The notes under the pieces are model-generated. The model did not search any database. It was given only the letters and a program-made list of their open reading frames with translations, and was not told the origin of the DNA. This document shows, one piece after another, positions 16,739 through 25,705 of a DNA stretch of 64,000 nucleotides (position 1 is the stretch's first letter; the number at the start of each line of letters is the position of its first letter). The stretch comes from Candidatus Skiveiella danica (GTDB lineage Bacteria > Pseudomonadota > Gammaproteobacteria > Burkholderiales > Burkholderiaceae_C): contig JADKHE010000013.1 of the NCBI GenBank assembly GCA_016721925.1, forward strand, positions 310,001-374,000, read 5' to 3'. The position numbers and the translations under genes were made by a program.

Positions 16739-18262
16739 TTGAAACCCGAAGACTTTCGCAGCGACAAGACCCGCCCCTTCACCGGCGCTGAATACCTCGA
16801 AACCCTGCGACACGGGCGCGAGGTCTACATAAACGGCGAACGCGTCACCGACGTCACCACGCACAAAGCCTTCCGAAATTCCGCTCGCTCGGTGGCTCGG
16901 CTGTACGACGCCCTGCACGACCCAAAATCCAAGGACATCCTGACCACACTCAACGACCTGGGGAATGGCGGCTACACGCACCGTTCCTTCAAGATGGCCC
17001 GAAGCCGCGAGGACCTGCGTGGCCAGCAGCAGGCCATCGCCGAATGGTCCCGTTTGAGCTACGGCTGGATGGGTCGCACGCCCGACTACAAGGCCGCGCT
17101 GATGAACACGCTGGACGTGAACGCAGAGTGGTATGGCCAGTTCGCTGACAACGCCCGTGCCTGGCACCGGCGCGCACAGGACTCGGTGCTGTTCATGAAC
17201 CACGCGATCGTGAATCCACCGGTGGACCGTGGCCTGTCCGGCAGCCAGGTCAAGGACGTCTTCATCTCGATCAAGAAGGAGACAGACGCAGGCATCTATG
17301 TCTCCGGCGCCAAGGTCGTGGCGACCTCGGCCGCACTGACCCACTACAACTTCCTCGGTCAGAACGTCGCCGGCGCAGGCGATGACACGGACATGGCCGT
17401 CAGCTTCATCCTGCCCATGGATGCGCCGGGGTGCAAGCTGTTCTGCCGCGTCTCCTACGAGCAGATTGCCGCCGAGTCCGGTTCACCCTTCGACTATCCA
17501 CTGTCCAGTCGCTTCGACGAGAACGACGCGATCTTCGTGCTCGACAACGTGTTTGTTCCGTGGGAGAACGTCCTCATCCATCGCGACATTGATCGCCTAC
17601 GCCGCTTCCAGCCCACATCCGGCTTCCTCAACGGCTACTGCCTGCAGGGCTGCACCCGGTATGCGGTGAAGCTGGACTTCATGTCTGCGCTGGTCGCCAA
17701 GGCCTTGCACACCACGGGCGCGGACACCTTCCGTGGCAACCAGGCCCTGCTGGGCGAGATCATCGGCTGGCGCAACCTGTTCTGGACGATCAGCGACAGC
17801 ATGGTCAACAACCCGGAGCCCTGGGTCAACGGCTCCGTCCTGCCCAAGCTGGAGGCCGCGCTGTGCTACCGCACGTTCGCCGGAGATGCATATGGCCGCA
17901 TCAAGGAGATCATTGAAAAGATCATTGCTTCCGCACTGATCTACCTGCCGTCGTCGGTCAAAGATTTCGCCAACCCCGAGATCAACAAATACCTGGCGCA
18001 ATACGTGCGCGGATCCAACGGCATCGACCACATCCAGCGCATCAAGACGATGAAGCTGCTGTGGGACGCGATCGGCACCGAGTTCGGTGGTCGGCACGAG
18101 CTCTATGAGCGCAACTACTCGGGCAACCATGAGGATGTGCGTCTTCAGATGCTCACCACGGCCCAGCGCACTGGCGACATGGACCGCATGACAGCCTTGG
18201 TCGACCAGTGCATGGCCGACTACGACGAAAACGGCTGGCGCGACCAACGCTGGGTCAGCTGA
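16739..18262 (+). CDS. HpaB-family FADH2-dependent aromatic monooxygenase
   Basis: A 507-residue large component of a two-component flavin monooxygenase, of the 4-hydroxyphenylacetate 3-monooxygenase/chlorophenol monooxygenase family. It starts at TTG 16739, with AGGAG six bases upstream and the normal N-terminal FTGAEYLETLRHGREVYINGERV. Other family marks are HAIVNPPVDRG near residue 158, DDTDMAVSFILP near 217 and NVFVPWENVLIHRD near 275. It ortho-hydroxylates a phenolic acid with FADH2 and O2. The reductase partner is encoded next. The exact substrate cannot be read from sequence; the location next to intradiol dioxygenase genes suggests it makes a catechol-type acid. Confidence 0.87.
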   Translation: MKPEDFRSDKTRPFTGAEYLETLRHGREVYINGERVTDVTTHKAFRNSARSVARLYDALHDPKSKDILTTLNDLGNGGYTHRSFKMARSREDLRGQQQAIAEWSRLSYGWMGRTPDYKAALMNTLDVNAEWYGQFADNARAWHRRAQDSVLFMNHAIVNPPVDRGLSGSQVKDVFISIKKETDAGIYVSGAKVVATSAALTHYNFLGQNVAGAGDDTDMAVSFILPMDAPGCKLFCRVSYEQIAAESGSPFDYPLSSRFDENDAIFVLDNVFVPWENVLIHRDIDRLRRFQPTSGFLNGYCLQGCTRYAVKLDFMSALVAKALHTTGADTFRGNQALLGEIIGWRNLFWTISDSMVNNPEPWVNGSVLPKLEAALCYRTFAGDAYGRIKEIIEKIIASALIYLPSSVKDFANPEINKYLAQYVRGSNGIDHIQRIKTMKLLWDAIGTEFGGRHELYERNYSGNHEDVRLQMLTTAQRTGDMDRMTALVDQCMADYDENGWRDQRWVS

Positions 18263-18304
18263 GCGGTCATTGGTCCTTCCATCGATCCAACCAGGAGAGA
18301 AGCC

Positions 18305-18871
18305 ATGAATGCAGCCCTTCCCATCCAGGCGACCACCGCCATGCATACTCAGGCGCCATCCGCCACGCTCAAGCAGTTGTTCCGCGATGCCATGGCCAAG
18401 CTGCCGGCAGCGGTGCACATCATCACCACCGATGGGCCGTCCGGGAAGGCGGGCATCACCGCATCGGCGGTGTGCTCGCTCACCGACGCGCCGCCGACCT
18501 TGATCGTCTGCCTGAACCGCGAGGCCCGAGCCAATCACATCGCACAGGCCAATGGCTACCTGGCCGTGAATGTGCTGGGCGAGCACGGGATCGAGCTGTC
18601 CTCGATCTTCGCCGGCCAGCGAGGTCTGGAGATGGAGGACCGCTTCGGCACCGGCGCTGCCTGGACCGCGCTGAGCACGCCAGCGCCTGCGCTGCAGGAC
18701 GCCGTCTGCACCTTCGATTGCGTGATCGACCAGGTCAGCGACGTCGGCACCCACAGTGTGCTTTTCTGCCGGGTGCTGGCCATCGGCGACATCAAGCCCA
18801 CGCGCAACCTGCTTTACCACGAGCGGCAATACAAGGTCTGCCCGGCAGCCCAGCAATCCGCCACGCCCTGA
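18305..18871 (+). CDS. HpaC-like flavin reductase
   Basis: A 188-residue flavin reductase of the HpaC/FRP family. It shows FRDAMAKLPAAVHIITTDGPSGKAGITASAVCSLTDAPPTLIVCLNREA, the flavin-binding core, and a late VLFCRVLAI. It reduces FAD or FMN with NAD(P)H and supplies FADH2 to the HpaB-like oxygenase 42 bases upstream. The N-terminal 20 residues are variable; the start ATG 18305 follows a GGAGAG ribosome-binding site. Confidence 0.88.
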   Translation: MNAALPIQATTAMHTQAPSATLKQLFRDAMAKLPAAVHIITTDGPSGKAGITASAVCSLTDAPPTLIVCLNREARANHIAQANGYLAVNVLGEHGIELSSIFAGQRGLEMEDRFGTGAAWTALSTPAPALQDAVCTFDCVIDQVSDVGTHSVLFCRVLAIGDIKPTRNLLYHERQYKVCPAAQQSATP

Positions 18872-18878
18872 CAGACTC

Positions 18879-19484
18879 ATGTTTTGCGAACTGATCACCC
18901 TCACGCCCCGCCCAGGCCTGCTGGCGCGCGCGCTCGCGGACCTCGAAGCGCTGGTCAGCGGCCCCGATCTGCTGGGTTGCTGGCACACCGTCATGGGCCA
19001 TGAGCCACGCATCTTCGTGCTGCGGCGCTGCGGCGCACACAGTGACCACGAGGCCGAGCGTCGGCAGACAGTGCACAACACCGGCCTGATGGCAGCGGCA
19101 GACCTGATGCGGCGCGTGGACGTCGATGTCTATGTCACCCTGCCTTGCCTGCCCGATATTGCGGTCGGTGCCTTTGGCTCGGTCTACGAATTCCGCATCT
19201 ACGAGTTGCAGCCGCACGCTGCGCTGGAAGCCGCCTACCAAGGCTGGGCGGACGTAATTCAGGTCAGACTGAATCTGGGCCCTATCACTGCGGTGATGCA
19301 CTCGGTACAGGGCCAGGTGCCGCGGCTGGTGCACATCTATCCCTACCGGGACCTAGCGCACCGACTTGAGATCCGCGAGCAGGCCATCGCCACCGGTCTG
19401 TGGCCACCCAGGGGTGGCGCCTCCCGCAACCAGGTGATGGCCGCCGAAATGGCCGTTCCAGCTGCTTTCTCGCCCCTGCATTGA
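18879..19484 (+). CDS. NIPSNAP-family protein
   Basis: A 201-residue protein with a C-terminal NIPSNAP-like domain (GSVYEFRIYELQPHAALEAAYQGWADVI and PRLVHIYPYRDLAHRLEIREQAI). The N-terminal half is a weaker repeat of the same dimeric alpha+beta barrel type fold (MFCELITLTPRPGLLARAL). Bacterial NIPSNAP proteins occur in aromatic and alkaloid catabolic operons, but their reaction is generally unknown. It starts at ATG 18879, seven bases after the flavin reductase stop. Likely cytoplasmic; the role is not known. Confidence 0.75.
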   Translation: MFCELITLTPRPGLLARALADLEALVSGPDLLGCWHTVMGHEPRIFVLRRCGAHSDHEAERRQTVHNTGLMAAADLMRRVDVDVYVTLPCLPDIAVGAFGSVYEFRIYELQPHAALEAAYQGWADVIQVRLNLGPITAVMHSVQGQVPRLVHIYPYRDLAHRLEIREQAIATGLWPPRGGASRNQVMAAEMAVPAAFSPLH

Positions 19485-19507
19485 TCCCGCACCAACAACT
19501 CCATCGC

Positions 19508-20035
19508 ATGCCAGTCGTCAGCGTCAGTTTCTCCATCAGCCCAGGCTGTGTACCGCCGGTCAAGACCGCGGTCCTGCAGGCCGTGCGCGACCCGAATGCC
19601 CCCCCGTGCCTTCTAACCATGCACCTGGCCGAGATCGGCGAGGTCAACACCCTGTGCGCCTTCTTCGCCAGTGAGGACATTGTCGAAAACCTGACCCACA
19701 TTGACCGGTGGCTGGACACCATCCGAGACGGACCAGTCAGTCCCCATCTGCGTCACATTGAGCGCAACTTGCACCACAGCGATGCCCAGATCGACCAGTG
19801 GCGCGCCCTGGAGCATGCCGCGCGAGTGGCGCTGGTCCAGCGCGTGTTCGACCAGCGACCGCCGTCGATCGAACCGGGCAGCGTCGTGCTGCACCCGCTC
19901 ACCGGCCGGCACGGCAAGACCTGGGTATTCACCCCGGCGGCCAACCACGATGCGGCGCTGGCCCTGTGCCTGTCAAGCACCCTCGACCCGATAACACCGC
20001 TGCGGGACTCGGTCATGTGGATCCCCGTTCTCTGA
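19508..20035 (+). CDS. Hypothetical operon protein, possibly NIPSNAP-related
   Basis: A 175-residue protein of unknown function. ATG 19508 is preferred over the in-frame codon at 19400, which lies inside the previous gene. The first 20 residues (PVVSVSFSISPGCVPPVKTAVL) and the spacing of its aromatic/hydrophobic strands hint at a ferredoxin-like alpha/beta barrel like that of its neighbour. No catalytic motif is recognised. It sits between a NIPSNAP gene and pcaH copy 2, with spacers of about 22 bases, so it belongs to the same transcript. Confidence 0.6.
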   Translation: MPVVSVSFSISPGCVPPVKTAVLQAVRDPNAPPCLLTMHLAEIGEVNTLCAFFASEDIVENLTHIDRWLDTIRDGPVSPHLRHIERNLHHSDAQIDQWRALEHAARVALVQRVFDQRPPSIEPGSVVLHPLTGRHGKTWVFTPAANHDAALALCLSSTLDPITPLRDSVMWIPVL

Positions 20036-20056
20036 ACCCCGACTGAAAGTTTTTTC

Positions 20057-20863
20057 ATGGCCCATTCCCCGTTCATCGAAGTCGACCCGCCACGCAGCGA
20101 CCCCAACTACGCGGTGACCGTCGGTCGCGCACCGCTGCAACGCGAAGTCCGCCTGCCCCCCGGCTGGTTCCACAACCTCAAGGGGCCGGTGTTCGGACAG
20201 CTCAAGGTGAACCCGATCGACCACGACCTGACTGCGCACGGCGTGAGCGAGCCGCTGGGTTCGCGCATCGTCGTCTACGGCCGCATCACCGACCACGACG
20301 GCCGCCCGGTGAAGCACTCGCTGATCGAGATCTGGCAGGCCAACGCGGCCGGCGGCTACATTGACTCGCTGGACCGCTGCGGGCTGGCGCTGGACCCGAA
20401 CTTCAAAGGCTCAGGACGCTGTCTGACCGACGAGCAGGGCCGTTTCCGCTTCGTGTCAATCCGCCCGGGCGCCTACCCGGCGCCCTATGCACCCGGCATC
20501 ATCGGCTGGCGCGCCTCGCACATCCACTTCTCCATCTTCGGGCCGAGCTTCGGTAGCCGGCTCGTCACCCAGATGTACTTCGAGGGCGATCCCCTGCTTG
20601 GCCAGGACCGCATGCTGCAGGGTGTCCCCGACCCGCGCGGCCGCGACCGGCTGGTCGCCAAGTACTGCGCCGAGCAGACCGTGACGCAATGCGACGGGCC
20701 GGCCCGGGAATTCAGCACGCTAGACGGCAGCGGCATTTTTGTCGCGCCGCCGCAGCGGACCGACCCGTTTGCCACCCAGCGACGCAACCCATCGGCGGTG
20801 GCCTACCGCTTCGACATCACGCTGCGCGGCGACCGATCCACCCCCTTCGAGCATCAGCCATGA
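20057..20863 (+). CDS. PcaH-like intradiol dioxygenase beta subunit (copy 2)
   Basis: A 268-residue catalytic beta subunit. Iron ligands: Tyr101 (AAGGYIDS), Tyr140 (PGAYPAPY), His155 and His157 (RASHIHF). It is closely related to copy 1 on the other strand and carries the same extra loop (about residues 208-246) before the AYRFDITLRG C-terminus. That loop is absent from ordinary PcaH. The loop between Tyr140 and the His pair is two residues longer than in Pseudomonas PcaH. It belongs to the HpaB operon, so it probably cleaves the product of that oxygenase. Confidence 0.85.
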   Translation: MAHSPFIEVDPPRSDPNYAVTVGRAPLQREVRLPPGWFHNLKGPVFGQLKVNPIDHDLTAHGVSEPLGSRIVVYGRITDHDGRPVKHSLIEIWQANAAGGYIDSLDRCGLALDPNFKGSGRCLTDEQGRFRFVSIRPGAYPAPYAPGIIGWRASHIHFSIFGPSFGSRLVTQMYFEGDPLLGQDRMLQGVPDPRGRDRLVAKYCAEQTVTQCDGPAREFSTLDGSGIFVAPPQRTDPFATQRRNPSAVAYRFDITLRGDRSTPFEHQP

Positions 20864-21372
20864 GCGTCATCATCACGCCCTCCCATACCTGCGGGCCCCT
20901 GTTCGGCTTCGCCATCCTGCCCGCCGGCATCGACCACGCGGTCCCGGCGACCGATCCGCGCGCCATCGTGATCGAAGGCGAGGTGCTGGACCACAAGGGC
21001 CAGCACCTTAACTTCGATGCGTTCCTCGAGTTCTGGACCCAGGACCAGGCCTGCCGCGCCCGAACCATCGCAGGGAAGTTCCGCGCCGTGCTCGCCAGGC
21101 CCGCACCGCTGACCATCGAAGGGGTCGGCACCCAAGCCCCGCACATCCACGTGGCGCTGTTCGCGCGCGGGGTGACACGCCAGCTGGTCACTCGCCTGTA
21201 TTTCCCCGAGGACAGCGCCGCTCACGCAAGCGATCCGGTGCTGCAGCAGATCGACCCCACGCGCCGATCCACGCTGATCGGTCACAGCGCCGGCGACGGG
21301 CGCACCTACCGCTTCGACATCCGGCTGCATGGCGAGGGCGAAACCGTTTTCTTCGACACCACCCTATGCTGA
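20860..21372 (+). CDS. PcaG-like intradiol dioxygenase alpha subunit (copy 2)
   Basis: A 170-residue alpha subunit. It shows HTCGPLFGFAILPAG, IVIEGEVLDHKGQ, FLEFWTQDQACRARTI and APHIHVALFARGVTRQLVTRLYFPED. It overlaps the pcaH stop by four bases and completes the heteromeric dioxygenase. It retains the canonical HIHV segment that copy 1 has lost. It is followed by the gene for a periplasmic binding protein about 85 bases downstream, probably on the same transcript. Confidence 0.85.
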   Translation: MSVIITPSHTCGPLFGFAILPAGIDHAVPATDPRAIVIEGEVLDHKGQHLNFDAFLEFWTQDQACRARTIAGKFRAVLARPAPLTIEGVGTQAPHIHVALFARGVTRQLVTRLYFPEDSAAHASDPVLQQIDPTRRSTLIGHSAGDGRTYRFDIRLHGEGETVFFDTTLC

Positions 21373-21457
21373 ACTCAACGACAAGGAGTCCACAGAAACG
21401 TCGCATCACTCGCATCACCCCGCCAAACGAACCCAGAAACACCCAGGAGACATGTTC

Positions 21458-22654
21458 ATGAAAAATCACACAGCCCAAAACGTCCACCTCGGCAAGCGCC
21501 GCTTTGCAGGCCTGTGCGCCAGCGCCTTGCTGCTGATGGGCACATCGAATACCGCTCTGGCCAACACCGAGCCCCGCGAACTTCGTCTGGGCGTCCTGCT
21601 CCCGGTTTCCGGCCCACTGGCCTTCGTCGGCGTCGCCAAGAAGAAAGCCGTGGACCTGCTGGTGGAGCAGATCAATGCCCGCGGTGGCATGGACAAGCAC
21701 AAGGTGAAGGTGTTCTTCTATGACACCGAGAGCAACACCACCCTTGTCGCGCAACAGTTCCGCCGCCTGGCCGAAAGCGACAAGGTGGACATCGTGATCG
21801 GGCCGACCGTGACGGGCGAAACCCTGTCCGCGCGCCCGGTGGCCAACGAGCTGAAGGTGCCGATGGTGCCCTTTGCCGGGACCGAGGCGGTGATCAACCC
21901 GGTGACACCCTACCTGTTCGCCTTCGTTCCGTCCGACCGGCAGGCCGCCCGCAAGATGCTGGAATCTGTCAAGTCGAAGGGTATGAAGTCGGTCGCTTTC
22001 CTGCACTCGGCAGATGGCTATGGCCAGACTGGCCTGCGCGTGATGAAGGAGCTCAGCGCCGAGCTGGGCATTCCGCTCACCACCATCGAGGAGTTCGGAC
22101 CGCGCGACAGCGACATGACGCCGCAGATCATGCGCATCCGCGCCGGCGGGGCCGATGCCATGTTCGTCTGGGGCGTGAACCCGGGCCCGACCATCATCAT
22201 GAAGAACGCCCAGGCCCTGGGCTACAAGAAGCCGATCTACAACAGCTATGGCGTGGCGTCGCAGCAGTTCATCCAGCAGGCCGGCAGCTCTGCAGAGGGC
22301 ACCTACGTCGCGGCCACGGCCATCATGGGCGCCATGCAGTTCGAGCCGGGCCATCCGGTTCGCAAGGCCACCGAAAAGTTCATCGTGGACTACGAACAGC
22401 GCTACAAGGAACCGGTTTCCACATTCACCGGCTTCGTGTTCGACGCCATGAACCTGGTCGAACGCGCCGTGGTCAAGGCCGGCTCGATCGAGCGCGAGGA
22501 TCTGGCCAAGGCCTTCCGTGACGGCGGCATCTCCTTCACTGGCGCCAACGGCAAGCTGCAGTTCCGCTCCGGCCAGGCCAGCGCTCAGAGCGACAACTCC
22601 GACCCCATCGTCATCCTGAAGATCAATAACGGCAAGTTCGGGCTGGACAAATAA
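21458..22654 (+). CDS. LivK-type ABC transporter substrate-binding protein
   Basis: A 398-residue periplasmic binding protein of the branched-chain amino acid (LivJ/LivK) type. A signal peptide is visible (basic start, then AGLCASALLLMGTSNTALA). The mature part has LRLGVLLPVSGPLAFVG and VDIVIGPTVTGETLSARP. ATG 21458 is preferred to 21452 because AGGAGA then lies seven bases upstream. Proteins of this group often bind aromatic acids. It is separated from livHMGF (26198-29593, opposite strand) but is the only full-length candidate receptor in this block for that importer besides 35538-36680. Confidence 0.85.
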   Translation: MKNHTAQNVHLGKRRFAGLCASALLLMGTSNTALANTEPRELRLGVLLPVSGPLAFVGVAKKKAVDLLVEQINARGGMDKHKVKVFFYDTESNTTLVAQQFRRLAESDKVDIVIGPTVTGETLSARPVANELKVPMVPFAGTEAVINPVTPYLFAFVPSDRQAARKMLESVKSKGMKSVAFLHSADGYGQTGLRVMKELSAELGIPLTTIEEFGPRDSDMTPQIMRIRAGGADAMFVWGVNPGPTIIMKNAQALGYKKPIYNSYGVASQQFIQQAGSSAEGTYVAATAIMGAMQFEPGHPVRKATEKFIVDYEQRYKEPVSTFTGFVFDAMNLVERAVVKAGSIEREDLAKAFRDGGISFTGANGKLQFRSGQASAQSDNSDPIVILKINNGKFGLDK

Positions 22655-22680
22655 TCCGCCCTCAAAGCGACACTTCCAGC

Positions 22681-22708
22681 AAGCCTGCGGCAACGCCGCA
22701 GGCTTTTC
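22681..22708 (+). terminator. Rho-independent terminator of the HpaB operon
   Basis: AAGCCTGCGG at 22681-22690 pairs perfectly with CCGCAGGCTT at 22696-22705 around a 5-base loop, followed by TT. It lies 26 bases beyond the stop of the substrate-binding protein and separates it from the convergent araC-type gene. Confidence 0.85.
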
Positions 22709-22722
22709 CCGTTGTTGCGCCC

Positions 22723-23688
22723 TCAGCCCGTGGTGTCGCCGCCGGGGCTGCGGAAGGCCTTGGGCGTCTTGCCCGTCGCCCGCTTGAAGAACCGGCTGAA
22801 GTAGGCCGGGTCCTTGAAGCCCAGCGCATAGGCGATGGTGCTGGAGGCGCGCACGGTGTAGAGCAGCTGGCGCTTGGCCTCGACCAGCAGCCGCGCGTGC
22901 AAGATCTGCTGTGGCGAAGCGTCGGCGACCGCACGGCAGATGGCGGTCAGACGACCATCGGTCATGTTCAGGCGACTGGCCATTTCGAACACCGTCGGCT
23001 GAGTACGGAAGTCCTTCTCCACCAGCTCCCGGAACTTCTGGAAATGGTGGACGTACGGGTGCGCACCGGCAGAGCGCAGGGTACTGCAGCGTTCTTCCAG
23101 GCGTGCGATCTTCACCAACATGAGTGCCATACCGCTGATCAGTGCGGACGTGCGTCCTATCGTGCCGCGCTGGTAGTCGTCCTCGATCAGCCGAAGCACT
23201 GAACCCAGGGCGTGCTGGCGTGCCTCGGCGGGCGAGAGGATGTTGATCCGCGGTGCGTCGGTGACGCGCTGGATGTCGCTGCCCACCATGGCCGCGACCT
23301 CGTCCATGAAGTCACGGGACAGGGTCAGCACAAAGCCGCTGGTGTCGCGACTGAAGTGAAAGCCATGCACGGTGCCTGCGGGCACGAACAGCAACACAGG
23401 GGCCTTGAACGGCTGCCAGTCGGACTCGACCAGCAGCTCACCGCTACCCTTCTCGAAGTACTGGATCTGGTGCAGGCCTTCGTGGATGTGCGGCTTGGCG
23501 TCCCAGTCGTATTGTTGCAGCTGCTCCTCAATCCGTTCGCAGTGCATGAAGCGGTCATCCAGGGGCCGAGCTTCGTGACCATAGAGAAAGAAGCGGCGGA
23601 TCTCCCTGCCCGACAGCTCGGTCGCCGCAGGGCCCGCCCGCACGGTCCGTGGCTGCGCCACGGGAGCGGACGGCCGAAGGGGGCTCAT
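22723..23688 (-). CDS. AraC-family regulator (PobR/HpaA-like)
   Basis: A 321-residue AraC/XylS-type activator. The N-terminal cupin-like ligand domain shows HIHEGLHQIQYFEKGSGELLVE and VPAGTVHGFHFS. The C-terminal double HTH shows FEMASRLNMTDGRLTAICRAVADASPQQIL and STIAYALGFKDPAYFSRFFKRATGKTPKAFR. This arrangement is typical of regulators that sense hydroxybenzoate or hydroxyphenylacetate. The start codon overlaps the CoA-transferase stop (TGATG), so it is translated with the liv/CoA operon. It could activate the neighbouring HpaB operon. Confidence 0.87.
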   Translation of the reverse strand: MSPLRPSAPVAQPRTVRAGPAATELSGREIRRFFLYGHEARPLDDRFMHCERIEEQLQQYDWDAKPHIHEGLHQIQYFEKGSGELLVESDWQPFKAPVLLFVPAGTVHGFHFSRDTSGFVLTLSRDFMDEVAAMVGSDIQRVTDAPRINILSPAEARQHALGSVLRLIEDDYQRGTIGRTSALISGMALMLVKIARLEERCSTLRSAGAHPYVHHFQKFRELVEKDFRTQPTVFEMASRLNMTDGRLTAICRAVADASPQQILHARLLVEAKRQLLYTVRASSTIAYALGFKDPAYFSRFFKRATGKTPKAFRSPGGDTTG

Positions 23689-24872
23689 CAGGCGGGGGCG
23701 GTCACCACCTGCCGGGCCAGCAGGCGGTCGATATCCGCGTCGGTGTAGCGCAGGTCCTTCATGATCGCTCGCGTCTCCTGGCCGATGGCTGGCGGGCTGC
23801 TGGCCGTGTGCGCCAGGCCGTCCATCGCAATCGGCAGCCGCGGCAGGCCCACCCGGGTGCCGTTGGGCAGGGTCACAGGCAACAGGCCACCCGTGGCCTG
23901 CAGGTGCGGGTCCTGGAACAGGTCCTCCGGCCGACGCACTTCGGCAAACGGGATGCGGCAGCTGGCGCACAGGGCCACCGCGCGCTCCAGCGACAGCCCC
24001 TTGAAGAAGGCCTGCAGGGTCGGGATCAGCGTCGGGCGGCGCTCGATGCGACCGTTGTTGGTGGTCAGGCCCGGGTCTGCCAGCAACTCGGTCAAGCCGG
24101 CTTCGGTGCAGAAGCGGTGCCAGTGCTGGTCACTGGTGATGCCGACAAACAGGCGCGTGCCGTCAGCGACCTCGAAGGTCTCGTAGACCGACCAGGCCGA
24201 CACCCGCTCGGGCATAGGCGGAATAGGGCCATCGCTCTGCGCGGCGTAGCACAGGTGCTGCCCCATCATGAACACAGCCGACTCGTACAGCGCCGAGCCC
24301 ACCAGCTGACCCAGCCCCGTCTGCTCGCGCACGCGCAGCGCAGCCTGGATGCCGATCACTGCGAACATGCCGCCGACGATGTCCACCACCGAGGTGCCGG
24401 CGCGCAGCGGGCGCCCGAGCGGACCGGTCATGAAGGCCAGGCCGGTCATCATCTGCACCACCTCGTCCAGCGCCAGGCGTTCGCCATACGGGCCGTCGAA
24501 GAAGCCCTTGAGGCTGGCGTAGATCAGGCGCGGGTTGTCCTTGCGCAGCCGCTCGTAGTCGAGTTGCAGGCGCTCCATGGTGCCGGGACCGAAGTTCTCG
24601 ATCAGCACATCGGCCTCGCCGATCAGCCGGCGCGCGACCTCCAGGCCTTCGGGGCTTTTCAGGTCGATAGCGATGCTCTGTTTGTTGCGGTTGAAGTAGC
24701 CGAAGTAGCCGATGCCGAAGCCCTTGAGGTGGCGGGTCGGGTCACCCTTGGCGGCAGGCTCGACCTTAATGACCGTGGCCCCCAGGTCGGCCAGGATCAT
24801 GCCGGCGGACGGGCCCATGACGGTGTGGCCTAAGTCGACCACCTTGATGCCGTGGAGAGGTGCTTGTTTCAT
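23688..24872 (-). CDS. CaiB/BaiF family CoA-transferase (copy 1)
   Basis: A 394-residue class III CoA-transferase. The N-terminal DLGHTVMGPSAGMILADLGATVIKVEPAAKGDP is diagnostic, and the catalytic Asp is in SVVDIVGGMF near residue 166. It moves CoA between an acyl-CoA and a carboxylic acid. It overlaps the citrate-synthase-like gene before it by four bases. That pairing suggests it makes the CoA ester of a citrate-like tricarboxylic acid, which the neighbour then cleaves. This role is inference. Confidence 0.86.
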   Translation of the reverse strand: MKQAPLHGIKVVDLGHTVMGPSAGMILADLGATVIKVEPAAKGDPTRHLKGFGIGYFGYFNRNKQSIAIDLKSPEGLEVARRLIGEADVLIENFGPGTMERLQLDYERLRKDNPRLIYASLKGFFDGPYGERLALDEVVQMMTGLAFMTGPLGRPLRAGTSVVDIVGGMFAVIGIQAALRVREQTGLGQLVGSALYESAVFMMGQHLCYAAQSDGPIPPMPERVSAWSVYETFEVADGTRLFVGITSDQHWHRFCTEAGLTELLADPGLTTNNGRIERRPTLIPTLQAFFKGLSLERAVALCASCRIPFAEVRRPEDLFQDPHLQATGGLLPVTLPNGTRVGLPRLPIAMDGLAHTASSPPAIGQETRAIMKDLRYTDADIDRLLARQVVTAPA

Positions 24873-25705
24873 GCTGCTGGACTCATTTCCCGGCGCGCCA
24901 CGCCGGCATAGGTGTACGGAATGCTGGTGGGCATGGGGCCCTTGATGCGCCCGCCCTGCGCCATCTGCTCGGTGGCGTGCGCCAGGATGCCGACCGAGCG
25001 CGAGAGAATGAACAGGCCGCGCGCCAGCAACGGAGTGAAACCGAGTTCACCGAAGATCACCGCCGTGGCACCGTCGATGTTCATCGGGATGGGCTTGCCT
25101 TTGAGGTCCCGCAGCACTTGCAGCACGGTGCGCGCCGCGGCCAGGTACTGTCCCCCCGCCTCACCCGCGACCACGGACGCCTCTACCATCTGCAACAGGG
25201 GTTCAGCCCGCGGGTCGACCGGATGGAAGCGGTGGCCGAAGCCCGGCAGATGGTTGTGCTCGCGCAGGGCCCGCGCCACCGCCTCGCAGGCTGCGGCCGA
25301 GCCGAAGTCGCCTTGTGCGGCCTCGATAACGTGCTGGTAGACCTCCAGGCACTGCTGACCGGCGCCGCCATGGACATCGCCCAGGCTGTTGATGGCCGAA
25401 GCCATGGCGTTGTTGACGCCCACGCCACAGGTCGAGGCCATGCGGGCAATCGAGATGGACGGCGCCTGCGGGCCATGGTCCACCGAGGCCACCAGCGCCG
25501 CCTGCAGCAGGCCCGCCTGCGCGGGCGTTGGCAGCTCGCCGCGCAGCATCAGCCAGATCATGGAGACGAAGTCGACCTGGCCGATCAGCTGCTCGATCGG
25601 GTATCCCCGCACCACGATCTGACCCGGCTGGATGTTGATGATTTCGGTACGCCACCAGGCCTTGGCGTTGGCAAGCAGGGTTTCGTCGTTCATGGGTTCG
25701 TTCAT
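24869..25705 (-). CDS. Citryl-CoA lyase-like (citrate synthase fold) protein, copy 1
   Basis: A 278-residue short citrate-synthase-family protein, lacking the N-terminal part of classical citrate synthases (about 430 residues). Catalytic equivalents are visible: His in DVHGGAGQQ (position of H274), His in PGFGHRFHPVDPR (H320) and Asp in NIDGATAVIFGELG (D375). Short members act as citryl-CoA lyases, cleaving a 3-hydroxy-3-carboxyacyl-CoA into acetyl-CoA and an oxoacid. It starts inside the thioesterase stop and ends inside the CoA-transferase start, so all three are co-translated. Start ATG 25705. Confidence 0.8.
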   Translation of the reverse strand: MNEPMNDETLLANAKAWWRTEIINIQPGQIVVRGYPIEQLIGQVDFVSMIWLMLRGELPTPAQAGLLQAALVASVDHGPQAPSISIARMASTCGVGVNNAMASAINSLGDVHGGAGQQCLEVYQHVIEAAQGDFGSAAACEAVARALREHNHLPGFGHRFHPVDPRAEPLLQMVEASVVAGEAGGQYLAAARTVLQVLRDLKGKPIPMNIDGATAVIFGELGFTPLLARGLFILSRSVGILAHATEQMAQGGRIKGPMPTSIPYTYAGVARREMSPAA

